Assembly (NCBI GenBank): GCA_022393335.1
Contig: JAJEKB010021263.1
Coordinates: forward strand, 1,968,889-2,032,888
DNA length: 64,000 nucleotides
Reading direction: 5' to 3'
Origin: Macrotrachela quadricornifera
Lineage: Eukaryota; Rotifera; Eurotatoria; Philodinida; Philodinidae
The stretch's first letter is position 1. Each line of letters begins with the position of its first letter. The translations under genes were made by a program, and so were the position numbers. Under the pieces are notes generated by a model. It made no database searches and was not told the DNA's origin. It saw only the letters and a list, made by a program, of their open reading frames with translations. Of the stretch, positions 1 to 13,892 are shown in pieces.

Positions 1-1
1 T

Positions 2-517
2 TTACAACCTCTATGGAATACAACTGCAGGTGGAGGTAGTCATATTGCTACGCCAGATACAGCAAGTGTTGCTGGAACATATTATACTGGACAAGGTCCA
101 GATAAATTATTTGATAATGATTTTACAACAAAATATACAAGTCGAGGAAATTCAGCTTCTACTAGTGCATCAGCTGGTCTTAACACCGGTTTTTTTGTTA
201 CTATTACACAATGTCAATCAACACTTGTTCAATTTCGTTTTGCTACTGCTAGCACTGGATCTTCGACTACCCGTGATCCCACTCAAATTACAGTAGAAGG
301 AACTAATTGTAATGATGTACTAAGCTGCAGTAGTTGGACTCCTCTCTATACTGGTCCAACAGGTATAGAAACTATTTCAGCTCGTGGTACCTATGGATCA
401 CTTCAAAATATTCCATTACCTCAAACTTTTTCAAGTTATCGCTTCTTGGTCACTTCAAAGAAAGGTACTACCAGTGACTATGTTGCATACAGTGAAGTTC
501 AACTCTATGGATATTAG
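2..517 (+). CDS. C-terminal part of a discoidin-like (F5/8-type C-like) secreted or surface protein
   Basis: The reading frame is open from base 2 to a TAG at 515-517, giving about 171 residues with no start inside the window. It reads as a compact beta-rich module: an entry with LFDND followed by a Tyr, a central TQITVEGTN strand, two Cys close together (NCNDVLSC), W..LYTG, then YRFLVTSKKG and a final YSEVQLYGY. That order (a loop with Asp-Asn, a strand ending in G-N/D, and a terminal E-V-x-L-Y/F) is the usual pattern of galactose-binding-like F5/8 type C domains, which bind glycans or lipids outside the cell. AATAAA-like signals lie just after the stop (about 527 and 619). The domain assignment comes from the pattern only; the rest of the gene lies left of the window. 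Confidence 0.6.
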   Translation, partial: LQPLWNTTAGGGSHIATPDTASVAGTYYTGQGPDKLFDNDFTTKYTSRGNSASTSASAGLNTGFFVTITQCQSTLVQFRFATASTGSSTTRDPTQITVEGTNCNDVLSCSSWTPLYTGPTGIETISARGTYGSLQNIPLPQTFSSYRFLVTSKKGTTSDYVAYSEVQLYGY

Positions 518-2508
518 TCAAGTTTTAATAAAAACTTCAAAAATATTATTATAATTAACATTCTTTTCTTCATAAATTTATTTATTGTTTGTATCTATTT
601 TTCTTTTTCAATTTCAAAATAAATATTGGCAAAATAAATATTTCTTAAACAATAGATCAGGAAAAGAATTTTATTAGACAAATTTTTTCTAGAAAATAAT
701 AATTTTCAAATAAATTTTGTAATACTTTGGGTGTAGCGTAGATATAATGGTCACCTTTTGTGTTGTAATTTTCAATTATTTAACACGTTATATTTAAATA
801 AAAAAATATATTGAAAGGTGAAGCGTGAAAACCTCTACTACTCAGGTTGAACGATGCGGCAAAAAAACGACCGGTTTAAATAAGCCTCCTTTTTATCAGA
901 CGGCATTGTTTTGAAACTTTTGTTATTACAGATCAATTTTATTATTCATTTTTCACAAATAATACTTTCATAGTTAAATTATACAATCAAAAAAAATGCT
1001 ATCATAGAAAGTAATGCAAAATCTTTTACTACGTCATGCTAAATAATCAATTTAATCAGAACAGATTTCTTTGGAATAGTTAAAGTTTTCTATGCTACGA
1101 GTACGTTTAAATAGACTTATTCTATAAATAACGTTATAATATGTTAGTCAAATACGATATAGAAAATAGAAAATAATGAAATGAATCAAAATATTTACAG
1201 CTAGATGTACCACAATTCCACATAAACTAAATAAGCTGATATTAGTAGAGTAGCTCCTGTTATATACGAGATAGGAGAATGATCAGTGTTTTTGAACCGC
1301 ACTGGGTTTACTTCATAACTCATTTTATTCCAGAAGGTAAGGTCTTTTTTAGATTATATAAGTCAACTTCATACAAAAAGAAGCGATCAACACATTGAGT
1401 TCGTAAATCTGGTGTTCAGGAGTTTTCACGATTTGATTCTTTCGACTCGTACAGCTTAGATTTATAACATATCCATAGCTAACTTTATTTTGATCGGAAA
1501 ATAGAGAAATCAAAGAAAAAACTAATAGAATGCAATGTATGCTCATAATTATCAGTCGATCCTGCATGTCAATGTTGTCCATTGCAAATAACTCGATAAA
1601 CAAAATAAGAAGTTCTTTTGAAAAACGTGATTCATTTTGATCAAAGGTCAGCTTATACAGCGGAAGCTCAAAAAATCAAATGGGGGTACATATGGCAGCC
1701 CTGATTGAGAATACGAGATCTATTTCCTACTTATGGCTCAGATGGATTTTTTCATCAGAAGGAGATATTAGAGTATGTTAAACATTTTGACTTCTTCTAA
1801 GATAACTACGATATTTCTCTAGAAAAAATCTTATAAGTCTGCAAAACGAAGTTATTGATAAATGCTTAGTAGAGTAATACGAATGAAAGAAATGCGTATT
1901 TAAGGTAAAGTATATAAAACAACTGACGCTAAGAAAAAAGAAAGAAAACGGTATCATTAAAACGTGCTTTATTGGATAAAATAGAGTCATTTAAATACTT
2001 TTTTATAAAAGCGTTTCTATTAATAAAATGATGCGTTTGAACGCGTTTTCAAAATGACGTTTAAAATATAACGAAAACATGTCAGAAAGCAAATTTTTAT
2101 AAAATATTTAGTTTTCATGGACACAGAAATATAGAATGATTCAAGAAAACGAAATTGGACGATTATGAGTAATAGATAGTTTAAGTTAGTTGTTGATTAT
2201 TTACAATATTGACAGTTAGTTTCAATTGCTCTAAATTTAAAAAAAAACTCTAGTCTCAAGAGCTGTGCTTCGTCAAGAGTAGCATTTTTGGTAAAACACT
2301 TTCTATAATAATCAATCATTGTGAAAGATTCTATCAACCAAAACATTTGATTATTATAAGATAAAATGATTAAAAATACAAAAAAAATGCATAAACAGTT
2401 GAACATAAATCTTTGATTGTTAGTAAACTAGAATAATTCTAACGTTAAAATAATCTTTCTAAACAAGATTATTCATCAAAAACAAGAAAACAAACTGTTT
2501 ATTGTTTG
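518..2508. other. Gene-free AT-rich spacer
   Basis: About 2 kb between two convergent genes. Only short chance reading frames are present, with long A/T runs. I see no RNA gene or repeat in it. Confidence 0.6.
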
Positions 2509-5500
2509 TTAAGGTTGATATAGTTCGGAAGCCGTCAGATAAATGCTACCATCATATCCACCAGTAACAAATACTTTTCCATTGTTTAATACAGATGCTG
2601 TGTGTGCATATCGCGAATAACTTAGATTAGCAGTGATTGTCCATAATCCTGTTGATGGATCATATAATTCAGCATTACTCGTAAAACCAATAACACTACT
2701 TCCACCAGCAACTAACACTTTTCCATTTGATAAGATGGATGCTGTGTGATAATATCGAGCATAAGTCATATTACCTGTGACTGTCCATAATCCTGTTGCT
2801 GGATCATACAACTCAACAGTATTTGGGAGGCCAGCATTATTAGACCCACCAACAACTAACACTTTTCCATTTGTTAATATGGATGCTGTGTGCACATATC
2901 GAGCATAATTCATACTACCAGTGACTGTCCATAATCCTGTTGCTGGATCAAATAGTTCAGCACTATTTAAATAACTGTTCGGACCATCAGTCCCACCAGT
3001 AACTAATACTTTTCCATTGGTTAATACAGATGCTGTATGATAATATCGAGCATAATTCATACTACCTGTGACTGTCCAGATTCCTGTTGATGGATCATAC
3101 AATTCAGCATTATTTAAAGCATTAATATAGTTCCCTCCTGTAACTAACACTTTTCCATTTGTTAATATGGATGCTGTATGTAAATATCGAGCTGTATTAA
3201 TATTACTAGTGACTCTCCATACTCCTGTTGATGGATCAAACAATTCACCATTTGAAATGCCACCGCTACCCGAACCAGCAGTAACAAGTACACTTCCATT
3301 TGCTAATACAGATGCTGTATGGTAAGCTCGAGCATAAGTCATATTAGTAGCAACTGTCCAAACTCCTGTTGATGGATCAAACAATTCACTACTATCTAAA
3401 TAAGTACTAGACATAAATCCACCAGTAACCAACACCTTTGAATTATTTAATATGGATGCTTGATGAAAAAATCGACCATAATTCATACTACCAGTGTTCG
3501 ACCATGCTAAGAACAAATATTTATTATATTTAGTTTACGAAACAAATTTATATCATTAAATTTTAAAGATATCATAATCATGAATGAAAAATTATATGGT
3601 TTATAATTAGTATGAATTGTCTCTACCTCAATATAAGTCAAGAAACTTTGTATTCTTCAAACAAAATTCTTTAAAACAATGTTGTGTATCATTTGTATAT
3701 GACTCATTTTACATATTAGCAGGATAACAAAGTCTCAATTCTTTTGATAAAAAACATTTTGCATCAGATACACATTTAAAATAATACATTACCTGGACCC
3801 GCAGTTGTTGAAGTTGTGGATGTCGTTGTAGATGTTGATGTTGATGTTGTCGATATCGTCGTGGATGTTGACACTGAAGATGTCGTTGCAGATGTTATTG
3901 TTGAAGTCGTTACGGTTGCGAATGTTATCGTAATTGTTGACACAGCTAAATATAAATGTTTGTACATAAAAAAATTAGAATGAATATAGTGATATGGTGT
4001 TAAAGCTAACAATAATGGTAGTATCAAAATTTCAGATGAATCAATTTATTAACATATCTAGTAGCATAGACTTTTATCCGTTTTATTAACTGACTAGATT
4101 TAATGGAGAAAAAAATTAGATTTTAAGATATTGTTTCCTTTTAAGAGAATTTATTTTTGGATCATATCAAACAAACATCGTAAATCCTGTTTTAAATAGC
4201 CTGAAATGATGAATAATCGATAGATCTTTTCCACTTTATTTAACATCACCATGTTTGCTGTGTTATGATGCGTTGGTGAATCTGCTCATTACGAAGATAT
4301 TCCTCTTCCATTTTCATTTTATAGAAATCCAAAATTTTTTTCAAAATAATAAAATTATTTTCTTAATTTTTCTCAGTCATTTTACATGTTAATTGTCCGC
4401 TTGCAGTGAAACCTGAATAGTGTAATCAACTACCATTTTTAAAAGATACTATGTCTTTTCTAAACTTTTATTGTATCTAGTGTTTAAAAAGGAACACTTG
4501 TTTTATTTTTGTCTTTTTTCAATATGTCACACATTTGATACTTGATATTTGTTGTAAAATTATAAACATATATATGATTGCGTAAGTTCCTCCTTTCACA
4601 TATAATTCCAAGATATCAGTCTTACTTAATTATTCCATATAATATTGAATCCTGACTTATAGACCACGTTAAAAGTGTTGGCCTGATTTAGCAATGCAAA
4701 TCTCTCATGGACTCGCATCAGTATTTTGTTAGATCTAGAACAATTAGATTTTATGCTTTGTATTCATGATGTTAAGAAAGTGGATACTCCCTAGAAAAAC
4801 GATGCTCGTCAGCAGTCTATTCGATAACAGCATCTTTTAAGGTTTTGAAACGATTTTTGAAACCTTTCTAAAGATTCTGTACATGGTGTAAAACCTAAAA
4901 GAAGGTTTTTGAAATAGCTGTGGAACTCTACAAAATTCTATCATCGAAGAAATTTCTACCATATTTCTTTTTATTAGAGAGTAATCTAATGTAAAATCTT
5001 TGCATATTGTTATTAGTATCTCTTATCCGTTACATTTCCATAATTAATCGTTTTCCGTATAAAAAATATTTATGGTAATTTATATTTTAGTGTTAATTTG
5101 CTATTTCGTATTAGAATTTATTATTATACTATCTTTATATAAATAGACTATGTAATAACAAAAAACTAAAATGGCATATGAGTATACGATTTTAGAATTT
5201 AGTGGCTAAATAAAATCAGAAACATTAGTCGGTCTGATTGATTTTTAAGCTACTATTTTACTTTTAATTTGGTCTGTACTCATTTCGAATTAGGGTGGGC
5301 TGGGAAGAATCGGGTCTTTGACAGCACCGATACAAACCTTGTTAGTGTAACAAAAATGATATAAAAGATTGTCAAATATCAATTTAACACTTAGTGTTCA
5401 ATGATAATAATAAAGCACTGAAGTCTTTCATAGTATGTTTCCTTTTATTGCAAAATGTTTTCTTAATTGTCATGCATCTCTTGTCACCAACCTCTTGCAG

Positions 5501-6203
5501 AAAAAAATTGAATTAAAGGATAAAAACAGTCAATATGGATTTTGCGAAAGACTATATTTATCATATTGTATATTTTAGAAAAAGAATTAGAAATCAACAT
5601 TTATCTCTCTATTACTATACCTGTTCGTAAATAATATACATTCACTCTAAGTTATATTTTTTCTATTAACAACATGCAAAGTTTCACAAATCGTTTTTGA
5701 ATGCTAAACTTGCCCATTTAATGTCTTTTATTTAAAGAAAAAATTATATGACACTAATTCTCATATACAAAATTATTTATGAATTTGTTAGATTATAAGT
5801 AAAAAGCCTTTGAATCCAATTAAGATTTAAAAAATAATTGGAATTATTCTTACTTGTAGTTGTTATCGTTGTTTGATTTATGCGAGATAGGCCAAAAATA
5901 CCTAATGCCATTGCTAACAAGGCAAGAATAGTAAACAAAACACAAAGAGGAATAATTCGAGGTAATAATTGTTTTCTTTTCTTTTTATTCCTTCTCTTGT
6001 GATCGTCTACAGGTGCATTTCTGCAAGCAGTAATAATAAAAATACTAGTGTTTAAGATATTTATACTTACGTAAAACAATTATTGAGTGCTAATTCGTCT
6101 TTATTGAAAAAGAAGAATGATGGACGCAGGTTGATAGAATCGGCTTGAACTCGTTTCCATCCTGTATGGTTTAAGAGATCTATAAAATTTAGTGGAAATT
6201 CGG
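2509..6203 (-). CDS. Membrane-anchored kelch-repeat protein with Thr/Ser stalk (multi-exon, 5' end unresolved)
   Basis: I assembled four exons on the minus strand whose splice phases all agree: 6203-6071, 6020-5854, 3945-3793 and 3506-2509. Introns are 50, 1908 and 286 nt, all GT-AG (donors GTAAGT, GTAAGA, GTAATG). Together they give 482 residues plus stop. Order of parts: a short N-terminal region ending NNCFTNAPVDDHK; a basic KRRNKKKRKQ stretch; one transmembrane segment (PLCVLFTILALLAMALGI); a Thr/Ser-rich stalk of about 50 residues; then seven kelch repeats of about 48 residues, each with H-T-A-S-[VI]-L, NGKVLV, GG and E-L-[YF]-D-P-[SA]-T-G-x-W. Seven such repeats could close one beta-propeller. 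The topology suggests a type II protein with the propeller outside the cell. No in-frame ATG lies in the first exon found; an acceptor (ATAATCAG) at its edge suggests a further 5' exon above 6204. The 1.9-kb intron is unusual here and could hide a missed exon. Kelch identity is certain; the exon chain is well supported. Confidence 0.75.
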
Positions 6204-9200
6204 CTGATTATATCCTTAACAAATCTAATGTATTTTAACACATTTCAGTGCATATTTATACAGTCAGAAGGAAGAAGAAAAATCTTTCATTGAATAGAAG
6301 TCCGAATCCATCGACAATTACTAAAGGAACAACTCAATTATAAGAAATGTTTTCCTGTATGTCTCAATATTCAATGAGGAAGGTGATCAATGGTTAATTT
6401 TCCTTCATAGAACTATTATGTATTACTTTGGTAACATTTGCCCATAAAAACACAAAAAAATTTTGAACTCGCTTTTCATCTATAATACACTGCATTTCGT
6501 CATACTCTCATGGAACTATACCTATTACTAGGAAAATTTTCATTCATGATTGGGAAGAGAAAAAGTACTCTGGATTCTTTTGTGTTTGCAGTAAGATCTT
6601 TGGTTTAGACAGCACATTCTGTTTTGAAACAATAGAAATATATATTATCTTTTCATATGGATTAGCACTTTCTATAATGTATATGAATACAGCTCATCGA
6701 GGCTTACAGGCGCATCTGGATTACCGATGCTAAAAGATTTACTGATCATAAATTATTGTCGGTAATTGATCATATAAAATACTATGCACTGTAAATTTGA
6801 GGGTGAGAGTGTCCATTATTTGTGCAAATGAGGTTCGACTATCTTTGATTATCGGGCTTCTAAAAGGTTTAAGAGTTATGCTATTCATATATGAATCATT
6901 AACAATGTACAATAATCCGTCGTCACAAAACGATCCCATTCGGAAACTGTAGTGAGGGATAGATAATCGATCATCATACACTGTCATTATATATTCATAA
7001 ATATTGAATGAGACATGGCCTCCCAAAGGAAGAAATGCTATCACCGAGCGATGCTCAAAATTTTTGTATGTATGTGTAATTTAACTGAGTTTGTGTTATC
7101 TATAGATAGAGGATTACATGCAGGCAATAATACAAATACAGTAGCGCTTCTTATTGTTTTTAAATATAATCAGTCCGGATACTTTTTGAACGCCCTACGT
7201 ATGTCTAAGGAAAACTTATTTTTAAAAGCCATTAAATAAAAGCAAAATTGAGCAACTACACAAGTGAAGGATTTTGAAAACAATCGAAAACTATAGATTT
7301 TCAAGTGAAACCTGTAGGACAAAATTTCAACACTAGCGAAATTCAAATGCAATCTCATGTATAAGTCTACAGAATACTCACGAATAGCTTTCGTTTCTGA
7401 ATGAATCTTGGAAGCTCTCATCAGATCCTGGTGAGATCTGAAAGCATCGCATGAGCTCCAGCTGTAGGATTTTTGATTCTGGATAGATGGTAATTGGTCC
7501 TGCTCATTTGCTGTGGGTCGTTTTACATATTGTTGTTGACCATTCGTCGGTGATACCTAACAGAGACTCATGAAGAGGCTACGTCAATTTTATCTCATAA
7601 TGTGATTACCTTTGATGTTCGTTGACTTGAAGGTGGTCGTCGAACGAATAATACTTTGATAGATGGATGTTTTTTCATATAGTTAGTTGCGTGTAAAAAG
7701 TATAATTTAATGTATGTCTCGCATGTTTCTCACCTTTTCTTCTTATGAAAATTCCATTTATATATGAATACAATTGAATGAAACCTTAACTATGTCATTG
7801 GCATAGAAATTAAAATATTCGTCAAAGGTTGTGTTGATGAATATTAAAAAAAAGAATAGTATAAGAAAAAGTCGAAATAAAAAAAACGTCGCAGAAGCAA
7901 ACGAAATAAAAGATATTGATTATTAAACAGGCCGAAAAAAACAGCCGATCAAAAAAATATCGATTGAGAGAAACATGAAATGATAGTTTTGTTCGAAGAA
8001 AACATGTGACAAACGTTAGTATACAAAATTTTAGATTTACGAGATATACCTGACTCTATTAGTATATGGAAAACTGAATGAAATATTATGTATAAATTAT
8101 ATTATAGACAATAAACAATAAGTGAATTGTGTTGTATAGCATTGACCATTGTCATTTTTAGTTGATTACGAGCATAAACATTCTTTCTTTAAAACAAGAA
8201 AGTATGGATTATCATTGTGATTGACCGTAAATGAATTACTAAGACAAACGAGTTAATATATCCATGATAAAAAAACAATACTTATTTTTACTAATCGTTT
8301 TATACAATGTATAGTTACGAAAAATATTATCAAACAATAGTAAACAACAATAAGACACAACTCAATAGGAAATTGTCTGTTTCAACCTTTTCTATAGGTA
8401 TCCTGAAATATATGATGAAGTTTTTCTTCTTTTTCGAATCATATACATGGGCCCATCGCTGTTTTTTTCTGATTGTACTCTTAGAAATCTTATATCAAGC
8501 TTTTTTTGTGTAAAAAATAAAACAAGACAAAATGGAAATACTAACGATACAAGGGAATGATTTGTGTCCTGAACATATATTGCATGCATTATTGGGTCTT
8601 GAGAGTTCAAACGAATTTAAATCTTGTGTTTTTTATGATTTTTTTCTGAAACAAGAAATGCAAAAGCTTTTAATCTTATGTTGTTGAATATGGATATTAA
8701 TATTGAATATAATATTTATAATTGAAAAATTTTGATTGCATTGTACTACCACTGCTGAATCAATTCAATATGATTCTTAACTATGTCGATTGATTATTAA
8801 AAATCTTTCCTTTTCTTTCTTTTCTTTGTTCTTACTCATTCGTAATTATGAGAACATCGCGTGTGGTTGCGCGCAAAATGCTACACGAACAAGTAACAGT
8901 TGTTTTTATGTGACATGTATTCAAAGACTATTCCAAAGTATTACATCCACATTTCCATGCTTGAAAATTTGCCCATATATCGGCGTATCAAAACAACGAA
9001 ATAGAACTACGTAAATATTTTTTGATTTTGCTTTTCTCAAAATTAAGTTTTCACCAACAAAAAAAAACCCATACCCGAATTGGACTCTAATTGTCACAGA
9101 AAAACTTTCAGCGTGGGAAAATGAAGTAGCGATTTTTACCAGTGGGAACATATTAGGCCCTTATGACCACCAAAGCTCCTAGAAGAAAGCATATAAGAAT

Positions 9201-12200
9201 TCTTAGTCTATGACAATTTCTGTTGTACTCATCAAGATCTATTCTGCCCTAAAAGTTTCATAAGTTTTCCCCTAATCGTTGCTTGGAAATTCCGGAAAGA
9301 AAATCCCCTTAAACTTTTGTCACTAATATCTTACAATTCTCAATAATTGTTTGTTAATGAAATATCATTTGCAACTGAAATTGTTAGAGGACGAGGCATA
9401 ATGGTTATCTTACACCCTGTATGTACATAGATATTTGTATGAAGAAAAACTCAAATACAAGAACTGTATATAAAGGATGTATAGTAAGGCCTAATTCATG
9501 TCTACATATACTCTATGCTAGAAGTTCAGCTTTCCACTCCTTAGTTTTTATCAAAATTCAAGCATTCCCAAAATAAAAAATAAAAAAAAATTTCACAAAT
9601 ATCTGAGTATGTTTTTTAACACTTGATTATAATGTTATTATATAAAATAGTGTACGAAATCAGATTTACAAGTCGAAATTCCTTTTAAATAATTGATAAA
9701 ATAACATTCATCAATGAGTATGTATTTGTTTTCTATCCTAATCTATCACTAGTTCCAATAGATTAGATATTTCTTCTATTATTTACCGACATTTTTCAGT
9801 AGTAAACATTCTGCATTGTTTTTGCACTATTTGATTTTCCAATTTTAATTCGTTACCAAAATACGATTTAGGAAAACGGTAATTATGAATATCAACATCA
9901 TTTTTTGTCACTCTATATAATTCGTTCATACATCTTATTATTTCTGAACTTTGCGATTAACAAAAAAAAATAGTTCATATTTTTTTTTTTTCGTATTCAT
10001 AATGACGATGACAGATAAAACGAAATATTTTGAAAATGCTTATATCTTGTTAATAATACGAATTAGAAAGCTGAAATTCTCTTATAGAATCATCCAGATA
10101 TTTGATATATATGCTTTATATATTTAACTACTTCCATTGAATTACGTAAAAATTTAGAAAATAAAATTAGATTTTTAGTTATTACTCAGTAATTTCTATG
10201 TTATGCATCATTTTAATGTTTCATTCAATACATTAATATCATGCTTATCTTACAACGTGACAAATAAAATGTCGAGGGTGACATTACCAATGATGTCACA
10301 TGTTTTGTTTATTTTTGTCAGTATTTTCACATCATGTTGTCTCGTTTTTCTCTCTCTTTCGACTGAAATAAAAAATATTTTTAATAATCAGCAAGGTTAC
10401 AATTTAATAATCGCATTGAACTGTAAAGAAAAAATTAGTAAGCAGATTTTTTTCCTGCTCTTTCTATAAATAAAAAATTTCGCTCTCAATACGAGCATTG
10501 TTAAAACATAGTAATATAAATATATATGCGTACATATACAGAAAAAAAATTTTCTAATATATATTTCGATAAAAAGTATTAGTAACGTCTGACAATCATA
10601 CTCTATCTCTTCTTACATTATCTATCGAACTTGCGTATCGTATTTTAGACAATCTCGATGACTTAGCACTTCTACTATTAATTAGTTCGTGATGTTTGTA
10701 TAGGATTAAATTTAATCACCGATACTTATTATCGATATCAGATAAAATTCATCTTTATCTATGACTGAATTCTTCATCAATTTCGATATATTGATTATTT
10801 TACAATTATAGTAAAATCTTTCTAATATGAACATCATCGAGTCTGACCAAAAGTGCTCATTATTGAAAAGTTTTTAGTTGCCTATTTTCATCACTTTTCA
10901 GAAGATCTTCAGCAGAAATTATACTAAAATGGTAACCTGAACCACATAGCATTTAACATAAAATTTCTACATTTTTTTAATTATTTTTGCAATTGTTTTC
11001 TTTAATGACATTTTAAAAGAACATGATAAATATTATATGAATAGATAATGTTTGAAGTTAATTAGAAGCAATTATCAAGTATCTATGATGACTAAAATAC
11101 AAATGTTGTCATTACGATTTTTCGTCGTGATAGAGAATTGCTTTATAATATTGTGAGTAAATTGAATGATTTTATGCAGTTGCTATTGTATCGATTATTA
11201 CTACTTCATTAGTATCAATTATATACACGTCAATTAAAAATTCTATTGTAGATAACATTGAAAACTTTCATTTTGTTATGGAATACTTGGAAAAGACGAG
11301 ATTTATTTGAAGAAATTGATTTTTCTTATTAATACAAGTAATAAATTAATTGCAATTGTCATTGATAATTACAGTTTTATGGCTAGTCAATGAGTTTGAA
11401 TGGTTACGGATTCTCAAATTACCTTTAATCAAACTAATTAAGTTTTACCTACAATTGTAAAGTATTAATTATCCACTGAAATGATTTGACAATCAACAGA
11501 AACTTTTATCAATTTTTGAAATTGATAAATATTCGAATTTTAATCAAAGGAGTGATGTGTAAATTGTGTTTTTTTACTTTATTATATTCTTATTGTTTAG
11601 ATATCGAATCATTTGATGTAATCACCAATATCTATGATTCACACTATGTGGTTCATTATTCTTTTTCCTGTCTCTCCATTCAATTTCCAAGTCCGATTCA
11701 TTATTTCTTCTCATTGTTCAACCATCATCTTAGTGATCAGATGCTATTTAATGATACATGAATTTATGTTTTCATACTTGTTCATATCAAACTAGTTAGT
11801 GTGAGCATAATAAAGCCAATATTAATTATTGTTTTTTTTTTTTCATATATTTATGACAGTATAATGATCATAGCACATATAATTAGTATGAAAACAGATA
11901 ATTAAAATGTATCCTGAAAGATTTAGTACGATCATAAAAAGTAACTATAACAATCTTTAATTAAATCTATTAGCAATTGAAAAAAGATGTGAGTAAATTA
12001 GATTAATTATTAGTTCGTCTTAAATTTCATTTATTTATTTGAGTCAAGTCCTTTTCTACATTATTGATATTATAAAAAATTACGATTCGTTTCGATCGTG
12101 TATATCAAAATAAGAGAATATCTTTTTTTCTGCTGATGTAATTTAATAGAAATTATGCTACTAAAAGAGCATAGTCATCTGTTTTCTATATCTTTGACTC

Positions 12201-12666
12201 TTTTCTTTCTTATCTCAGTTCTCATATATATATATATACTTAAAATAATCATATTAAAGAAAAAACGAACTTTTATAGTATGTCCCCAAAATCTGCACTT
12301 CGTATATGAATTGTTTATTCATCATCATTGGAACAAAAATTTCTCTATATTAAAAAAATTATGAATCCATAACAATACTTCTAACATCTAACGGATGTAT
12401 ATAAAATGATAAAGAATGCATTAAAAATTTCAATCATAAAGTTCTTTGGACCTGTTACTTTTCCTGAAGAGAGAACGACTATTACTATGCATATGATAAC
12501 TGATCTCTTCTAACGAATTTTATATTCTAACAAAGATAAGACAAGAATGTCATTTATTCTACATCAACACGTGTTGTCATAAGAAGATAAGAGATTGTCT
12601 ATATAACCTATAATTATTCTCTTATTTTTGTAAAGACAAAATCAAGCTAGTCGATTTCGTTTAAAA
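6204..12666. other. Long gene-poor AT-rich interval
   Basis: About 6.4 kb with no frame I can assign. The longest frames here (about 70-100 codons) are of low complexity, or begin without a eukaryotic ATG (for example 7044-6739 minus, which starts with GTG). The missing 5' exon of the kelch gene may lie at its left edge. Confidence 0.5.
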
Positions 12667-13892
12667 ATGGGTTGCTGTGAAAGTTCAACAAATGATAATA
12701 TTCAACTTTCATCCGTTACCAATCCATATCATATTTCATTATCATTAGCTCTTACTCCAGCTGAATGCATAATACTTCAACAAGTTCTTGCCAAAATTCC
12801 TGCTCATTATCGTGAAATAATTGTTAATCTACCACCAAGACAATTTCTAGATGCTTATCAACATCATTTAATAGCTAATTATCATTTTAAACGAAGTGAT
12901 TTTCATCTTGCTAGTGTCAGTGAAAATGAAGCAATAAAACGTTTGAAAGTTTTATTATCCAAACATGAAGATCATTTTATCTTTGCTGATATGTACAATT
13001 TAATGACAATGTGTTCCATAGCACTTGGTTTAATTTCTCCAGCTATTGAAGGATGTCACTTAACTTTAACTATTTTACTAAAATATACACCAACAGATTA
13101 TGCAGCTATTAGTGAACAATATTTTCAAATGTCTGTTCTCTATAAAGTTGGTCAAGTATGGAAAAAATCTGTAGCTTATTTGACAAAAGCAATTGAAACA
13201 GCAAAACTCAGTAATACACCAAATCAAGAACGAATTCGTAAGCTTGAAGCTGATCGTCAGTTAATGATGTAAGTAGATATATAACATTTACTAATTCCAC
13301 TATATTCTTTGATATACATTCATATTCATTCTTCTTTTTTCAAAGGAATCAAGTCGTTAATAATACAAAAATTTTCAAAGTTCATGATATAAAACCAAAT
13401 CCGGGTGAAAATGAAGATGATTGTCATAGTCGAGCAATACCTGAAGTATACGAGTATAATGCCAAACATGGTACATTTCCATATGACCTATCTGAAATTG
13501 AACGTGTACCTGACAAGCAAACAGAATCACAAATTACGGATGAAATATTAAATGAAGTTTTAAATTATTTAATAAAACATCTTTATAGTGAAGAATCGGC
13601 TTCTTGGTTTAAATCTGATACTTGTGTGATACAATCACTTGCAATAGATTTTAAATTAAATCACATGAAAACAAGTTCACTATCATCAGCAATAATTGAA
13701 GCAGCATTAACAATGATTATTGATCGAATGAATAATGAAAACATAGTTAATAATGAACAATATACAGCATTAAAACAAGCACCAATTAAAATTTCATATA
13801 CAGATAAGAGTTTTATGCATAAAAATGGTGTACGTGTATTTCTATATGAACCAAAAAAAGAAGAATTCAAAAAAATAAATAATATTCAATAA
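12667..13892 (+). CDS. Two-exon protein with N-terminal lipidation motif and TPR-like helices; function unknown
   Basis: Exon 1 is 12667-13268 and exon 2 is 13346-13892. The 77-nt intron starts GTAAGT and ends TTCAAAG, and the split ATG codon joins in frame to give 382 residues. The protein begins MGCCESS: Gly2 followed by two Cys and a Ser fits N-myristoylation with palmitoylation, so membrane tethering is likely. Residues about 75-190 are alpha-helical with TPR-like spacing (for example SIALGLISPAIEGCHLTLTI and YKVGQVWKKSVAYLTKAIET), resembling the helix pairs of kinesin-light-chain-like TPR proteins common in rotifers. The exon 2 part is acidic then helical, without a motif I recognise. 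A polyadenylation-type AATAAA (13888-13893) overlaps the stop codon. The gene model is strong; the function is unknown. Confidence 0.8.

Noticed and set aside
30..296. 88-codon plus-strand frame
   Set aside because: Out of frame with the discoidin-like reading frame from base 2; its Leu/Val-rich sequence is a shadow.
6739..7044. 101-codon minus-strand frame with plausible protein composition
   Set aside because: It starts with GTG rather than ATG and no domain or flanking exon supports it.
12216..12240. Short TA dinucleotide run
   Set aside because: Too short to be more than ordinary AT-rich sequence.
13389..13420. D-I-K-P-N-P-G in exon 2 of the MGCC protein, like a 2A ribosome-skipping peptide
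   Set aside because: A 2A site needs D-x-E-x-N-P-G-P; here the residue after NPG is Glu and the Lys replaces Glu, and the upstream helix is missing.
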